DNA of 64,000 nucleotides. Origin: Methanolinea mesophila. GTDB taxonomy: Archaea; Halobacteriota; Methanomicrobia; Methanomicrobiales; Methanospirillaceae. The stretch lies in the NCBI RefSeq assembly GCF_017873855.1, contig NZ_JAGGKR010000001.1, positions 496,001-560,000 on the forward strand, read 5' to 3'. Below the pieces are notes generated by a model. It was not told the DNA's origin, searched no databases, and saw nothing but the letters and a program-made list of their open reading frames with translations. The position numbers and the translations under genes are program-made. This document shows, piece after piece, positions 1 through 9,180 of this stretch (position 1 is its first letter; each line of letters begins with the position of its first letter).

Positions 1-243
1 GGACTGCATTTCCATGATGTCAAGAAACTGATCGCCGTGCTGAACGAGCTCGTGGACAAGGAGAACACCGTGGTGGTGATCGAGCACAACCTCGATATCA
101 TCAAGTCCGCGGACCACATTATCGACCTCGGGCCCGAAGGCGGCGATGCGGGGGGCTACGTGGTGGCCACAGGGACCCCGGAGGAGGTGGCCGCAGATGA
201 TAAAAGCCATACCGGTGCATTCCTCAGAAGGATGCTTGCCTGA
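1..243 (+). CDS. uvrA: Excinuclease ABC subunit A, C-terminal end (partial)
   Basis: Only the last 80 codons are in the window; the frame is open from base 1. UvrA is the damage-recognition ABC-type ATPase of nucleotide excision repair and loads UvrB onto DNA. The visible part is the end of the second ATPase domain: the H-loop VIEHNLD, then the typical tail [12 protein letters not shown] and VATGTPEEV. The next gene, uvrC, starts 2 bases after the stop and uvrB overlaps uvrC, so the three repair subunits form one transcription unit in the order A-C-B. The start lies outside the window. Confidence 0.97.
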   Translation, partial: GLHFHDVKKLIAVLNELVDKENTVVVIEHNLDIIKSADHIIDLGPEGGDAGGYVVATGTPEEVAADDKSHTGAFLRRMLA

Positions 244-245
244 AT

Positions 246-1796
246 ATGATAGAATATTCAACCCTGCCCGCCGAGCCCGGCTGTTACCTCTTCAAGGATA
301 AAAACGGTGCCATAATCTACGTAGGGAAGGCAAAAAACCTCAAAAAAAGGGTCGCTTCCTATTTCCAGAAACGGGACCACGACAAAAAGACCCGGAAAAT
401 GCTCTCGCTCGCCGAATCGCTCGATTACCTGGTCACCGCCAACGAGGTCGAGGCCCTGATCCTGGAAAACAGCCTGATCAAGACCAACCATCCCAGATTC
501 AACATCAACCTGCGGGATGCGAAGCAGTACGCCTATATCCAGTTCACCGACGATCCATTTCCCCGGGTGTGCATCGCGCGAAGGTCTGAGGGAAAGGGAC
601 AGTTCTTCGGGCCCTTCGTCTCCGCCGCAGAACGCGATTACGTCCTTTCCGTGGTAAAACGGATATTCCGTCTGAGGACCTGCAAGAGACTGACCGGGCG
701 CGCCTGCCTCCGGTATCATATCCATACCTGCAGCGCACCCTGCAGAGGGATGATCGACCAGGATGCATATCGCGAGCAGGTGAAAAGGGCCTCGATGGTG
801 CTGAAGGGGAGGAGCAGGGACCTGATCGGAGAACTCCGCCAGGAGATGGCGGCATGCGCGGAGAGCCAGGATTACGAGCGGGCCATGGTACTGAGAGATC
901 AGACCCAGGCAATCGAACGGCTCTCGGGGAAGCAGGACATGGCCCGGCAGGTGCAGGGAGACGAGGACATTATCCATTACCTTGCGCACGCGGGAAACAT
1001 CTATCTCATGCTTTTCCAGGTGCATCACGGGACTCTGATCAATAAGAAGGAGTACATTTTCGAAGAGACCCCCGATATGCTCGAGGAGTTCCTCGTGCAG
1101 TATTACGGGGAAAACCCGGTTCCTTCCGACCTCATCCTTCCCTCCGAGGTGGATGCCACCCTCGAAGAGTACCTTGCCGTCCAGCGCGGTAAGAAGGTCA
1201 CGATCACGGTACCGAAAATTGGCGCCAAGAAGAGGCTCCTGGACCTGGTCGAGAAGAACATCGAGATCTCGTTCTTCGGGGACCGGATCAAGCTCGAGGA
1301 ACTCCAGGAGAAACTTGCCCTGGACACCCTGCCGGAGGTCATCGAGTGCTTCGACATCTCCCATATCTCGGGTACCGCGGTAGCGGGATCCATGGTCCAG
1401 TTCCGGAACGGCAAACCGGACAAGCGGAATTATCGCAGGTTCCGGATCAAGACCGTGGAAGGGATCGACGACTTCTCCGCAATCGCCGAGGTGGTAAAGC
1501 GAAGGTACTCGCGTCTCAAGAAAGAGCACGGCACGCTCCCCGACCTCGTGGTGATCGACGGAGGAAAAGGGCAGCTGTCTGCTGCCCGGAAAGAATTGAA
1601 GGCCCTGGATCTCCCCCTCCCGATCATCGGCCTTGCGAAGAAAGAGGAACAGGTCTTCGTGCCCGGTCACTCGCACCCGCTCTCCCTCGAAAAGAAGGAG
1701 AAGGCGTCCCTGTTCCTCCAGGAGATCCGGGACGAGGCACACCGGTTCGCCATCTCCTACCACCACCTGCTGCGAAGAAAAGAGGTGCGGCAATGA
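246..1796 (+). CDS. uvrC: Excinuclease ABC subunit C, short form without C-terminal HhH
   Basis: UvrC is the nuclease that cuts on both sides of a lesion held by UvrB. The N-terminal GIY-YIG nuclease domain is seen at residues 10-90 (GCYLFKDKNG, IIYVGKAKNL), a UVR-type UvrB-binding helix pair near 190-225 (YERAMVLRDQ), and the RNase H-like 5'-incision domain near 365-500 (CFDISHISG, VIDGGKGQL, EIRDEAHRFAI). The protein is 516 residues and stops right after the RNase H-like domain, so the C-terminal tandem helix-hairpin-helix of the roughly 600-residue bacterial proteins is missing. The ATG is 2 bases after the uvrA stop. The TGA overlaps the uvrB ATG by 4 bases, implying translational coupling. 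Confidence 0.96.
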   Translation: MIEYSTLPAEPGCYLFKDKNGAIIYVGKAKNLKKRVASYFQKRDHDKKTRKMLSLAESLDYLVTANEVEALILENSLIKTNHPRFNINLRDAKQYAYIQFTDDPFPRVCIARRSEGKGQFFGPFVSAAERDYVLSVVKRIFRLRTCKRLTGRACLRYHIHTCSAPCRGMIDQDAYREQVKRASMVLKGRSRDLIGELRQEMAACAESQDYERAMVLRDQTQAIERLSGKQDMARQVQGDEDIIHYLAHAGNIYLMLFQVHHGTLINKKEYIFEETPDMLEEFLVQYYGENPVPSDLILPSEVDATLEEYLAVQRGKKVTITVPKIGAKKRLLDLVEKNIEISFFGDRIKLEELQEKLALDTLPEVIECFDISHISGTAVAGSMVQFRNGKPDKRNYRRFRIKTVEGIDDFSAIAEVVKRRYSRLKKEHGTLPDLVVIDGGKGQLSAARKELKALDLPLPIIGLAKKEEQVFVPGHSHPLSLEKKEKASLFLQEIRDEAHRFAISYHHLLRRKEVRQ

Positions 1797-3730
1797 CGGA
1801 ATTCAACCTGAAATCGGAGTTTTCCCCCAGGGGTTCGCAGCCTGAAGCCATCCGAAAACTTGTCGACGGGGTAAGCGCCGGACTCCGCTGCCAGACCCTG
1901 CTGGGGGTGACGGGGTCGGGCAAGACTTTCACCATGGCGAACGTCATCCGGCAGGCCGGGCGCCCTGCCCTGGTAATCGCGCACAACAAGACCCTGGCGG
2001 CACAGTTGTACAACGAGTTCCGCGAATTCTTCCCGGACAACCGGGTGGAATATTTCGTCTCGTATTATGATTATTACCAGCCGGAGTCCTATATCCCCCA
2101 GAAGGACCAGTACATCGAGAAGGATGCCCAGATCAACCCCAAGATCGAGCAGATGCGGCTCTCTGCCACCGCGTCGCTGCTTTCCAGAAGGGACGTGATC
2201 GTGGTTGCGTCCGTTTCCTGCATCTACGGGCTCGGCCGGCCGGAGCATTTCCGGAATATGGGGTTCGAGCTGAAAGAGGGAGACCAATTTTCAAGGAAAG
2301 ATATCCTGGAACGGCTGATATCGAGCCAGTATGAGCGAAACGACCTGGAGCTCATGCCCGGGAGGTTCCGGGTCCGGGGGGATACCATCGACCTCATCCC
2401 CGGGTACTTCAACGACATCATCAGGATCGAACTCTTTGGCGACCGGATCGAACGGATCCTCGAAGTTGAGAAGGCGACCGGGAAGGTGACCGAGAGGATG
2501 AGTTACTTCTATGTCTTCCCCGCACGGCACTATGTCATCCCGGTCGAGGTCCAGAAAAAGGCTCTCGAATCAATTCGCGAGGAGCTGGAAGAGCGGCTCC
2601 CGCACCTGGGAATGTTGGAGGCCCACCGGCTCGAACAGCGGACACGGTACGACATTGAGATGATCGAGGAGACGGGGAGCTGCAAGGGTATCGAGAACTA
2701 TTCCCGCCATTTCGATTTCCGGAAACCGGGGGAGAAACCGTACTGTCTCCTGGACTATTTCCCGCCCGATTTCCTGATGTTCATCGACGAGAGCCACCAG
2801 ACCATCCCCCAGCTCCACGGGATGTACCGCGGGGACCGTTCCCGGAAGAATGCGCTGGTGGAGTATGGGTTCCGCCTTCCCTCTGCCTACGACAACAGGC
2901 CCCTGAAGTTCGACGAGTTTGAGAGATACATGCGGCAGGTTATCTTTGTCTCGGCTACTCCCGGTGACTATGAGCTCTCCAGCTCAGGCCAGGCGGTGGA
3001 GCAGATCATCAGGCCGACGGGGCTGGTAGATCCCGAGGTCGAAGTGCGAAAGACCGAAGGGCAGACGGAAGATGTAATCCGGGAGATCCGGAGGACGGTT
3101 GCCCGCGGGGACCGGGTCCTGCTCACCACGCTTACCAAGAAACTCGCGGAGGAGCTGACCGAGTACCTCGCCGAGCAGGGTATCCGCACCCGTTACCTGC
3201 ACTCGGAGATCGATACCCTGGAACGGACCGAGATCATCCGTGAACTCCGGTTAGGAAATTTCGACGTCCTTGTGGGGATCAACCTCCTCCGTGAGGGGCT
3301 GGATATCCCCGAGGTCGGGTTCATCGGGATCCTCGACGCAGACAAAGAGGGCTTCCTCCGGGACGCCCGCAGCCTCATCCAGATCATCGGTCGGGCAGCC
3401 CGGAACGTGAACTCGCTGGTGGTGCTCTATGCGGACAACATCACCGGGTCGATCAGGGACGCGCTTTCGGAAACGAAGAGGAGGAGGGAGCTGCAGTTAC
3501 AGTATAACCTCGCGCACGAGATCGTTCCCCGGACCATTATAAAACCGGTACGGAAGAAAGAGGTCGAGATCAAGGATACCAGGCATATCCCGAAGAAGGA
3601 GATCCCGGATCTCATCATCGAAATGGAGGCAGGGATGCAAAGAGCGGCTGAACGGCTGGACTTTGAAGAAGCGATCCGGCTGCGGGACCAGGTCAGGAGC
3701 CTTCGGGAGCGTATCGGACAGTCCCAATAA
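1793..3730 (+). CDS. uvrB: Excinuclease ABC subunit B
   Basis: UvrB is the helicase-like damage-verification subunit of the UvrABC repair complex. The 645-residue product carries Walker A GVTGSGKT near residue 38, the beta-hairpin region YDYYQPESYIP near 90, the Walker B box FIDESH near 330, helicase motif VI IIGRAARN near 532, and the C-terminal UVR domain (ERLDFEEAIRLRD) that binds UvrC. Length is normal. The ATG at 1793 overlaps the uvrC stop (ATGA). The frame is open further upstream, but that stretch lies inside uvrC and does not resemble UvrB. Nothing follows on this strand for 450 bases, so this is the end of the uvr operon. Confidence 0.98.
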   Translation: MTEFNLKSEFSPRGSQPEAIRKLVDGVSAGLRCQTLLGVTGSGKTFTMANVIRQAGRPALVIAHNKTLAAQLYNEFREFFPDNRVEYFVSYYDYYQPESYIPQKDQYIEKDAQINPKIEQMRLSATASLLSRRDVIVVASVSCIYGLGRPEHFRNMGFELKEGDQFSRKDILERLISSQYERNDLELMPGRFRVRGDTIDLIPGYFNDIIRIELFGDRIERILEVEKATGKVTERMSYFYVFPARHYVIPVEVQKKALESIREELEERLPHLGMLEAHRLEQRTRYDIEMIEETGSCKGIENYSRHFDFRKPGEKPYCLLDYFPPDFLMFIDESHQTIPQLHGMYRGDRSRKNALVEYGFRLPSAYDNRPLKFDEFERYMRQVIFVSATPGDYELSSSGQAVEQIIRPTGLVDPEVEVRKTEGQTEDVIREIRRTVARGDRVLLTTLTKKLAEELTEYLAEQGIRTRYLHSEIDTLERTEIIRELRLGNFDVLVGINLLREGLDIPEVGFIGILDADKEGFLRDARSLIQIIGRAARNVNSLVVLYADNITGSIRDALSETKRRRELQLQYNLAHEIVPRTIIKPVRKKEVEIKDTRHIPKKEIPDLIIEMEAGMQRAAERLDFEEAIRLRDQVRSLRERIGQSQ

Positions 3731-4180
3731 GAGAGCAGGAGCAGGGATGGAGGAAGGAAAATCTTGGGTCCGCAGGAGAATTTCGATGCTCTGGCACTTT
3801 CAAGAATCTTCACATTTCGGGCGTAAGATCTTCCACTTCCCCATATTCACCACACCAGAATGAGAGGAAGTCGCATCATGCCGCACATGTAGCGGTGTTC
3901 TTCGTATAGGTTATCCCTTATGTCCAGGATATCCCTTGGCACTTCACACAATCGAAGGAGCACGGGATCTCGACAGAATTAATCAGGTCCGGTTTCGTCT
4001 TTCAACCGTAGTGCCAGTTCAACAACTGTTTTTGGAATTACCCGGAGGGATCAACTTTCCGGCCGGATTCGTATCATCCGAAGACTAATTAAAAAATCCG
4101 TGAGTAAACGGTAAATTCCGGACCAGGTCAATCAGGTCCCGCAAATTCTAAAAAAATAACTGAAAGGTGAGAGAAAGAGA
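3731..4180. other. 450-base gap between convergent genes
   Basis: This lies between the uvrB stop and the stop of the large surface protein on the other strand. I find no convincing gene. Around 3922-3939 a short piece (GTCCAGGATATCCCTTGG) resembles the CCAGG-ATATC arm of the intergenic repeat family described elsewhere in the window. It could be a decayed copy, but the match is too short to claim. Confidence 0.5.
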
Positions 4181-7100
4181 TCAGGGGAAAGAAAGGACCC
4201 TGATAAAGTTGGTCTTGGTCGCCATGCTGGAACCGAAATCATCGGTAACCGTGAGGGCGACCGTATAGTTGCCCGGGCTGTTATAGGTGTGGACTACGTT
4301 CTTCTCGGCCGGGTTGGTCACTTCCTGGAACTGCCCGTCGCCGAAGGTCCAGAACCAGCGGTTGGGTTCACCGATACTGGTATCCATGAACAGCACCGTG
4401 AGGGGTACCGATCCCTGGGTCGGCGTTGCATCGAAGTTTGCCTCGAGCGGGTTTGTGACGACAATGGTCTGCGAGGTCGCACTGGTGCCCGAGAGCCCGG
4501 TCACGGTGAGGGTGATGGTGTAATTGCCTGCCACGGGGTAGTTGTGGATCGGGTTCCGGTCGGTGGAGATGTACCCGTCACCGAACTGCCATGTCCAGCG
4601 GAGCGGTCTGTCGGTCGAGGTGTCGGTGAATGCAACCGAGAGCGGTGCGGTGTTATCGGGGTTGCTGGTGGTGTAGGTAAACGCCGCCTGCAGCCCTTCC
4701 TGCACATTGATATACCTGTTCTTGGTCTCCGTGCTCATCCCCGACGGGTTGGATGCAATCAGCTGGACGCTGTAGGTCCCGGCCTGGGTATAGACGTGGA
4801 CCGGGTTCTGGTCGGTGGACATTCCTCCGTCGCCGAAGCTCCAGGTCCAGTTGGTCGGGTCACCGGTGGACTGGTCCAGGAACTGAACTGCAAGCGGTGA
4901 CATTCCCGCGGTGGTGTTGGCGGTGAATGCCGCGACCGGCAGAGACCTGACAGTTATCAGACTGTATTTGGTGAGCGTATCGGCTCCCGCCGGGTTAAGG
5001 ACGGTCAGGCTGACGTTGTATACGCCGGCTTTGGTGTAGAGGTGATAGGGGTTCTGCTGTATGGAGAAGCTGCCGTCACCGAACTTCCAGGTCCACTTGG
5101 TCGGGTTGCCGTCCGATGTGTCGGTGAAGTGGACCAGGAGCGGCGCCGTGCCGTCGGTGGGGGCCGCGGTGAAGTTGGCGATCGGCCGGGTCACCACGGT
5201 GATGTAGTCGTACTTCGTCACGGTGTCGGACCCGCCTGCGTTGAACACGGTGAGGGTGACGTTATAGACGCCCGGTGCGTTGTAGGTGTGGACCGGGTTC
5301 TGCTCGTAGATCCCGGCGAGCGTGCCGTCGCCGAAGTCCCAGACCCAGACCGTGGGGCCGTTCAGCGAGTCATCCGTAAACTGTACCGTGAGCGGCACTG
5401 TTCCCAGCGTGGGGTTCCCGGTGAACGCGGCAACCGGCGGGGGCGGGGTGATGGTGAACCCGTTGGGCAGGGATCCCGATTTGCCGTCGGTGTTGGTCAC
5501 AACCACGTTCCACAGCCCGGTCATCGCACCGGACAGGTCGACCGTGCAGTTGATCAGGGTCGGGCTCTGGACGGTGACATGCGTGGCGACGATATCAGGC
5601 TGCCCGGTCCGGGTCAGTTTCACTGTGGCTCCGGAGAGGAACCCGGTACCCTGCAGGCTGCCGATATCGAGCGAGCGGTCGTTCGGGCCCTTGTTCGGTG
5701 AGATCGAGGTCACCGTGGGCGCGGGGTTCTGAACCGTGAACCCGGCCGGCAGCGTGCCGGACTGGCCGTCATCGTTCCTGACCACGACGTCCCACGGACC
5801 GGTCACGGCACCGGCGAGGTTGAAGGTGCAGGTGATCTTCCCCCGATGGACCACGGTCACGTTGGTCGCGGTGATATCTGACTGGTTTACCTTCTCCAGG
5901 GTAACCGTCGCACCGTTTCTGAACGCGGTTCCCGCGAGGTCGGTGATGAACACCGGGCCGTTATTGATCCCGGTCGCCGGGGTTATCGAGGTCACCGTAG
6001 GCGCCGGGTACTTCACAACAAACCCGTTGTTGAGCGTTCCCAGCTGCCCGTCATCATTGGTCACTACCACGGTCCATGGCCCTACAACCGCTCCGGTCAG
6101 GTCGAAGTCGCAGGTGATCTGGCTGCCGCTGACCCTGGTCACGTTGGTCGCAACGATCGTAGGTTCACCGGCTTTGGTGAGGTTCACCGTAACGCCCGGC
6201 TCGAACCCGCTTCCGGCGAGGTCGGTGATGGACACGGTCTGGAAGGTTATGCCCTGATCAGGGGTTATCGAGGTGATCGAAGGTGCCTGCGGGTAGTATA
6301 CGATAAATCCGTCGGGCAGCGTTGCTGACTTGCCGTCAATGTTCTCCACTACCACATCCCATGGCCCGACCTTCGCCCCGGTCAGGTCGAAGAAACATAT
6401 GATCTTGGTGCTGGTTACCACCAGGCCCTGGCCAACAATATCAGATTCGCCTGTTTTGGTCAGCTTCGCCGTGATCCCCGGCAGGAACCCGGTCCCGGAG
6501 AGGTTAAGGATCGGTACCAGTCCGTTATTTGTCCCATAGGTGGGGTCGATACCCGTAAGGGTGGGCGCCGGGTTGGTCACGTTGAACCCGTTCGTCAGTG
6601 TCCCGGTGAGACCGTCGGGGTTCTCCACCGTCACGTCCCAGGAGCCGGTCGCGACGCCAGTGATGTCAAAGGTGCAGGTGATCGAGGTCGGGTTGACCAC
6701 GGTCAGGCCGGTGGCCACAATATCGGGCTGTCCGGTCATGGAGAGCTTCGCGGTTGCACCAGGTAAAAATCCGGTCCCTGCGAGATCGCTGATGTATGCC
6801 GGTGCGGTGTTCACACCCTCGGACGGGGTGAGCATGGTGACCGTAGGCGCGGGGTTGGTGATATTGAACCCGTCGACGAGCGTGGCCGACTGGGCATCGG
6901 TATTCTCCACGGTCACGTTCCAGAGACCGGCAGCCGCATTGGTGATATCGAGGGTGCAGGTAATGGTCGTCGAATTCACCACGGTCACGCCGGTGGCGAC
7001 GATGTCCGGCTCTCCCGTGCGGGTGAGCGTAACGGTCGCTCCGGTTACGAACCCGGTCCCTTCAAGGTCAGTAACCGCCACGGGCCCGGTGTTTACCCCG

Positions 7101-8332
7101 GTATCAGGTGTTATTGAAACGAGCGTCGGCGGAGGATTGGTCACGGTAAAAGCCGCCGGTAGGGTTCCGGACTGGCCGTCGTTATTGGTAACCACCACAT
7201 CCCACGCACCGGTCGCCACACCGGTCAGGTCGAAGGTCGCATTGACCTGCGTTCCGCTCACCCGTATAACGTTCGTTCCCGGGATGTCCGGCTGTCCGGA
7301 CATGGTGAGGTTAACCGTGAGGTTGTTCTCAAAGCCCGTACCGCTGATGTCCGGAATGACGATAGGCCCGTCATTCACGCCGGTCGCCGGCGTAATCCCG
7401 GTCACCATAGGGGCCTGCGGATAGTATATGGTAAATGCACCCGCGAGCGTCCCATTCTGGCCGTCGGGGTTGTCCACTACCACGTTCCAGACACCCACCG
7501 GCTTGCCGGTAAGGTCAAAGAAACAGAGAATTTTGTTCGGTTGGACGATCGGGCCATTTATAGTCGCAATCGGGGTCTCTCCGGTCTTGACCAGGGTGAC
7601 GATCGCTCCGTTCATGAAGTTCGCACCCGCAAGATCGGTGATCCCTATCACGCCGTTGTTGATCCCGCTCGAGGGGGTAATACTGGTGATCACCGGCGGT
7701 GGATACGTTACCCTGAACGCATTCGGCAGTGTCACGCTCTGGCCGTCGCCATTGGTCAGGACCAGGTCGTAAAGGCCTTCATTCCGGCCATTGAGATCGA
7801 ACGTGCAGGCGATATCGGACGCGTTTCCAGTCACGCCGGTCCCCACTATGGTCCCATAGGTAACGTTCGTCAGGTTCACCGACGGCGAATAGAAGTTCGC
7901 TCCTGATATGGAGACTCCCACGCTGCCCGTGTTGATCCCCGAGGCGGGAACTATCCCGTAGAGATAGGGCGGCGGGTTCATGATCGTGAACCCGTTCGGC
8001 AGTACCGCACTGGTCACGTTCGTGGGGTCATTTACCACCACGTTCCAGGGGCCGTACTGCTTCCCGGTGAGGTCCATCACGCAGGTTATCCTGGTGGGAT
8101 CGGCCACGGTCACATACATACCCGGAATGTCCGGGTATCCGGTACGGTTCAGAAGTACCGTCGCATCCATCGGAAAATCGGTACCTGATAAATTCGTTAT
8201 GAACACGGTCCCGTTGTTAAGTCCCGTTGCGGGAGTGATGCCGTTCAGGCTGAGCGCAGCCGATACCGGCACCCCTACCAGCACCAGGAGCAATAAAGGA
8301 ACCGCGTACTTCACTACTCTTGAATGGTTCAT
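4181..8332 (-). CDS. Large secreted surface protein: 10 TIG-like + 5 PKD repeats
   Basis: This predicted 1383-residue exported protein starts with a signal peptide (about residues 1-26, hydrophobic core LLLLVLVGVP, then SAA). Ten repeats of about 93 residues follow, each opening with a variant of ITPATGxNNG and ending near GxWNVVVxNxDGQSGTLPxGF; these read as IPT/TIG-like immunoglobulin folds. From about residue 965 there are five PKD domains with the hallmark WxFGDG (VWDFGDG, TWKFGDG, TWSFGDG, TWQFGDG, FWTFGDG). There is no C-terminal membrane anchor or sorting motif; it ends FIRVLSFP. Such proteins are typically cell-surface or adhesion proteins in methanogens; ligand and role are unknown. 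Many N-x-S/T sites suit glycosylation. It stands alone, with AT-rich DNA containing TATA-like boxes upstream. Confidence 0.9.
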   Translation of the reverse strand: MNHSRVVKYAVPLLLLVLVGVPVSAALSLNGITPATGLNNGTVFITNLSGTDFPMDATVLLNRTGYPDIPGMYVTVADPTRITCVMDLTGKQYGPWNVVVNDPTNVTSAVLPNGFTIMNPPPYLYGIVPASGINTGSVGVSISGANFYSPSVNLTNVTYGTIVGTGVTGNASDIACTFDLNGRNEGLYDLVLTNGDGQSVTLPNAFRVTYPPPVITSITPSSGINNGVIGITDLAGANFMNGAIVTLVKTGETPIATINGPIVQPNKILCFFDLTGKPVGVWNVVVDNPDGQNGTLAGAFTIYYPQAPMVTGITPATGVNDGPIVIPDISGTGFENNLTVNLTMSGQPDIPGTNVIRVSGTQVNATFDLTGVATGAWDVVVTNNDGQSGTLPAAFTVTNPPPTLVSITPDTGVNTGPVAVTDLEGTGFVTGATVTLTRTGEPDIVATGVTVVNSTTITCTLDITNAAAGLWNVTVENTDAQSATLVDGFNITNPAPTVTMLTPSEGVNTAPAYISDLAGTGFLPGATAKLSMTGQPDIVATGLTVVNPTSITCTFDITGVATGSWDVTVENPDGLTGTLTNGFNVTNPAPTLTGIDPTYGTNNGLVPILNLSGTGFLPGITAKLTKTGESDIVGQGLVVTSTKIICFFDLTGAKVGPWDVVVENIDGKSATLPDGFIVYYPQAPSITSITPDQGITFQTVSITDLAGSGFEPGVTVNLTKAGEPTIVATNVTRVSGSQITCDFDLTGAVVGPWTVVVTNDDGQLGTLNNGFVVKYPAPTVTSITPATGINNGPVFITDLAGTAFRNGATVTLEKVNQSDITATNVTVVHRGKITCTFNLAGAVTGPWDVVVRNDDGQSGTLPAGFTVQNPAPTVTSISPNKGPNDRSLDIGSLQGTGFLSGATVKLTRTGQPDIVATHVTVQSPTLINCTVDLSGAMTGLWNVVVTNTDGKSGSLPNGFTITPPPPVAAFTGNPTLGTVPLTVQFTDDSLNGPTVWVWDFGDGTLAGIYEQNPVHTYNAPGVYNVTLTVFNAGGSDTVTKYDYITVVTRPIANFTAAPTDGTAPLLVHFTDTSDGNPTKWTWKFGDGSFSIQQNPYHLYTKAGVYNVSLTVLNPAGADTLTKYSLITVRSLPVAAFTANTTAGMSPLAVQFLDQSTGDPTNWTWSFGDGGMSTDQNPVHVYTQAGTYSVQLIASNPSGMSTETKNRYINVQEGLQAAFTYTTSNPDNTAPLSVAFTDTSTDRPLRWTWQFGDGYISTDRNPIHNYPVAGNYTITLTVTGLSGTSATSQTIVVTNPLEANFDATPTQGSVPLTVLFMDTSIGEPNRWFWTFGDGQFQEVTNPAEKNVVHTYNSPGNYTVALTVTDDFGSSMATKTNFIRVLSFP

Positions 8333-9180
8333 GGGTCACCTCAGTTGCAACTTACATTTCCATGGTTTGATTGCGAAATAAGATTGAATTCAAACCTCAT
8401 TTCGCCATTATAAATATATTCAACAATACGTCTATTGTAACCTATTTAAATCTTTCCCAAAAATACAACAATTTTAATGGGTTATTTCAGGGTATCACCT
8501 CTCCATTCGCGACCAATTACAGTACCAGACCCCTCCTCATCTCCTCCCGCAGGATGATGACCCCATCTCCTGATGTTTGAAATAAACACCCCGGTAAATT
8601 GTTTTTGGTTTATATTTTGGAATAGCTTAACATGATAAACGGGAAAAATTACCCCTTGCGGTGGGTATACTAAGATCCAAATGCAAAAAGACCGATTGTC
8701 CGGAAAAAAACTTCATAACGGATGTTTATATATTCAATAGTACTGCGCTCCCCAAAGAGCATCTTAAGCCCCTAAAGGTTTATATTCCTGGACCTCTTCA
8801 TTTCGAACCTGATATATAGAAGCTTAACCTTTGAAAAAAGTATCTTGCAGTCGTACCCTGAACGTCAAAATAACTCATCAATCGATATTTACTCGTTCAC
8901 ACTGGCATAAAAACTCACTTTCTTAATATATGATCTGCTTAACACTTCCCGCGGGTTATTGGAGCTAAAGGTTCCTTTACCCCCGGTGTCCACGGCACGA
9001 TACATCAGGTTCCGGATGGTGGTCTTCCTGCACGGAAAAAATGAATCGATTAGGACCGTGACGGAGAATTCACGACCCTCCTGTCCCGGAACAGTTCCGT
9101 GAATACGTTACAGCCGGTTTGCGGGTCTCTTCTTTATAACCCTGCAAATTCCGGATTTCCCGGATCAGCCCGAAAAAAGG
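8333..9180. other. 848-base AT-rich gap with several TATA-like boxes
   Basis: This region separates the divergent-side start of the surface protein from the stop of the M42 peptidase. Just upstream of 8332 the minus strand has TATA-like tracts (within 8406-8416 and 8443-8450), suitable for the surface-protein promoter. Further in, the plus strand carries three GTTTATAT-like boxes (around 8610, 8725 and 8778) with no gene behind them. On the minus strand about 72 codons are open from roughly 9105 to a stop at 8889 with no start codon at the upstream end; it could be a decayed gene fragment. I recognise no RNA gene here. Confidence 0.45.

Noticed and set aside
1346-1792. N-terminal extension of UvrB inside uvrC
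   Set aside because: Lies wholly within uvrC in another frame; normal UvrB begins at 1793.
258-1793. Open frame of 511 codons antisense to uvrC
   Set aside because: It mirrors uvrC exactly in a GC-rich genome and its translation has no recognisable family; UvrC motifs on the other strand are complete.
3922-3939. Possible fifth copy of the intergenic repeat after uvrB
   Set aside because: Only about 16 bases resemble one arm and no second arm is present, so it may be chance.
6540-7424. Long open frames on the plus strand through the surface-protein gene
   Set aside because: They arise from the repeated TIG units read backwards and show the same periodicity, with no signal peptide or family match.
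8371-8580. 69-codon frame starting with TTG in the AT-rich gap
   Set aside because: Composition is that of the non-coding region, there is no ribosome site, and it overlaps the likely promoter of the surface-protein gene.
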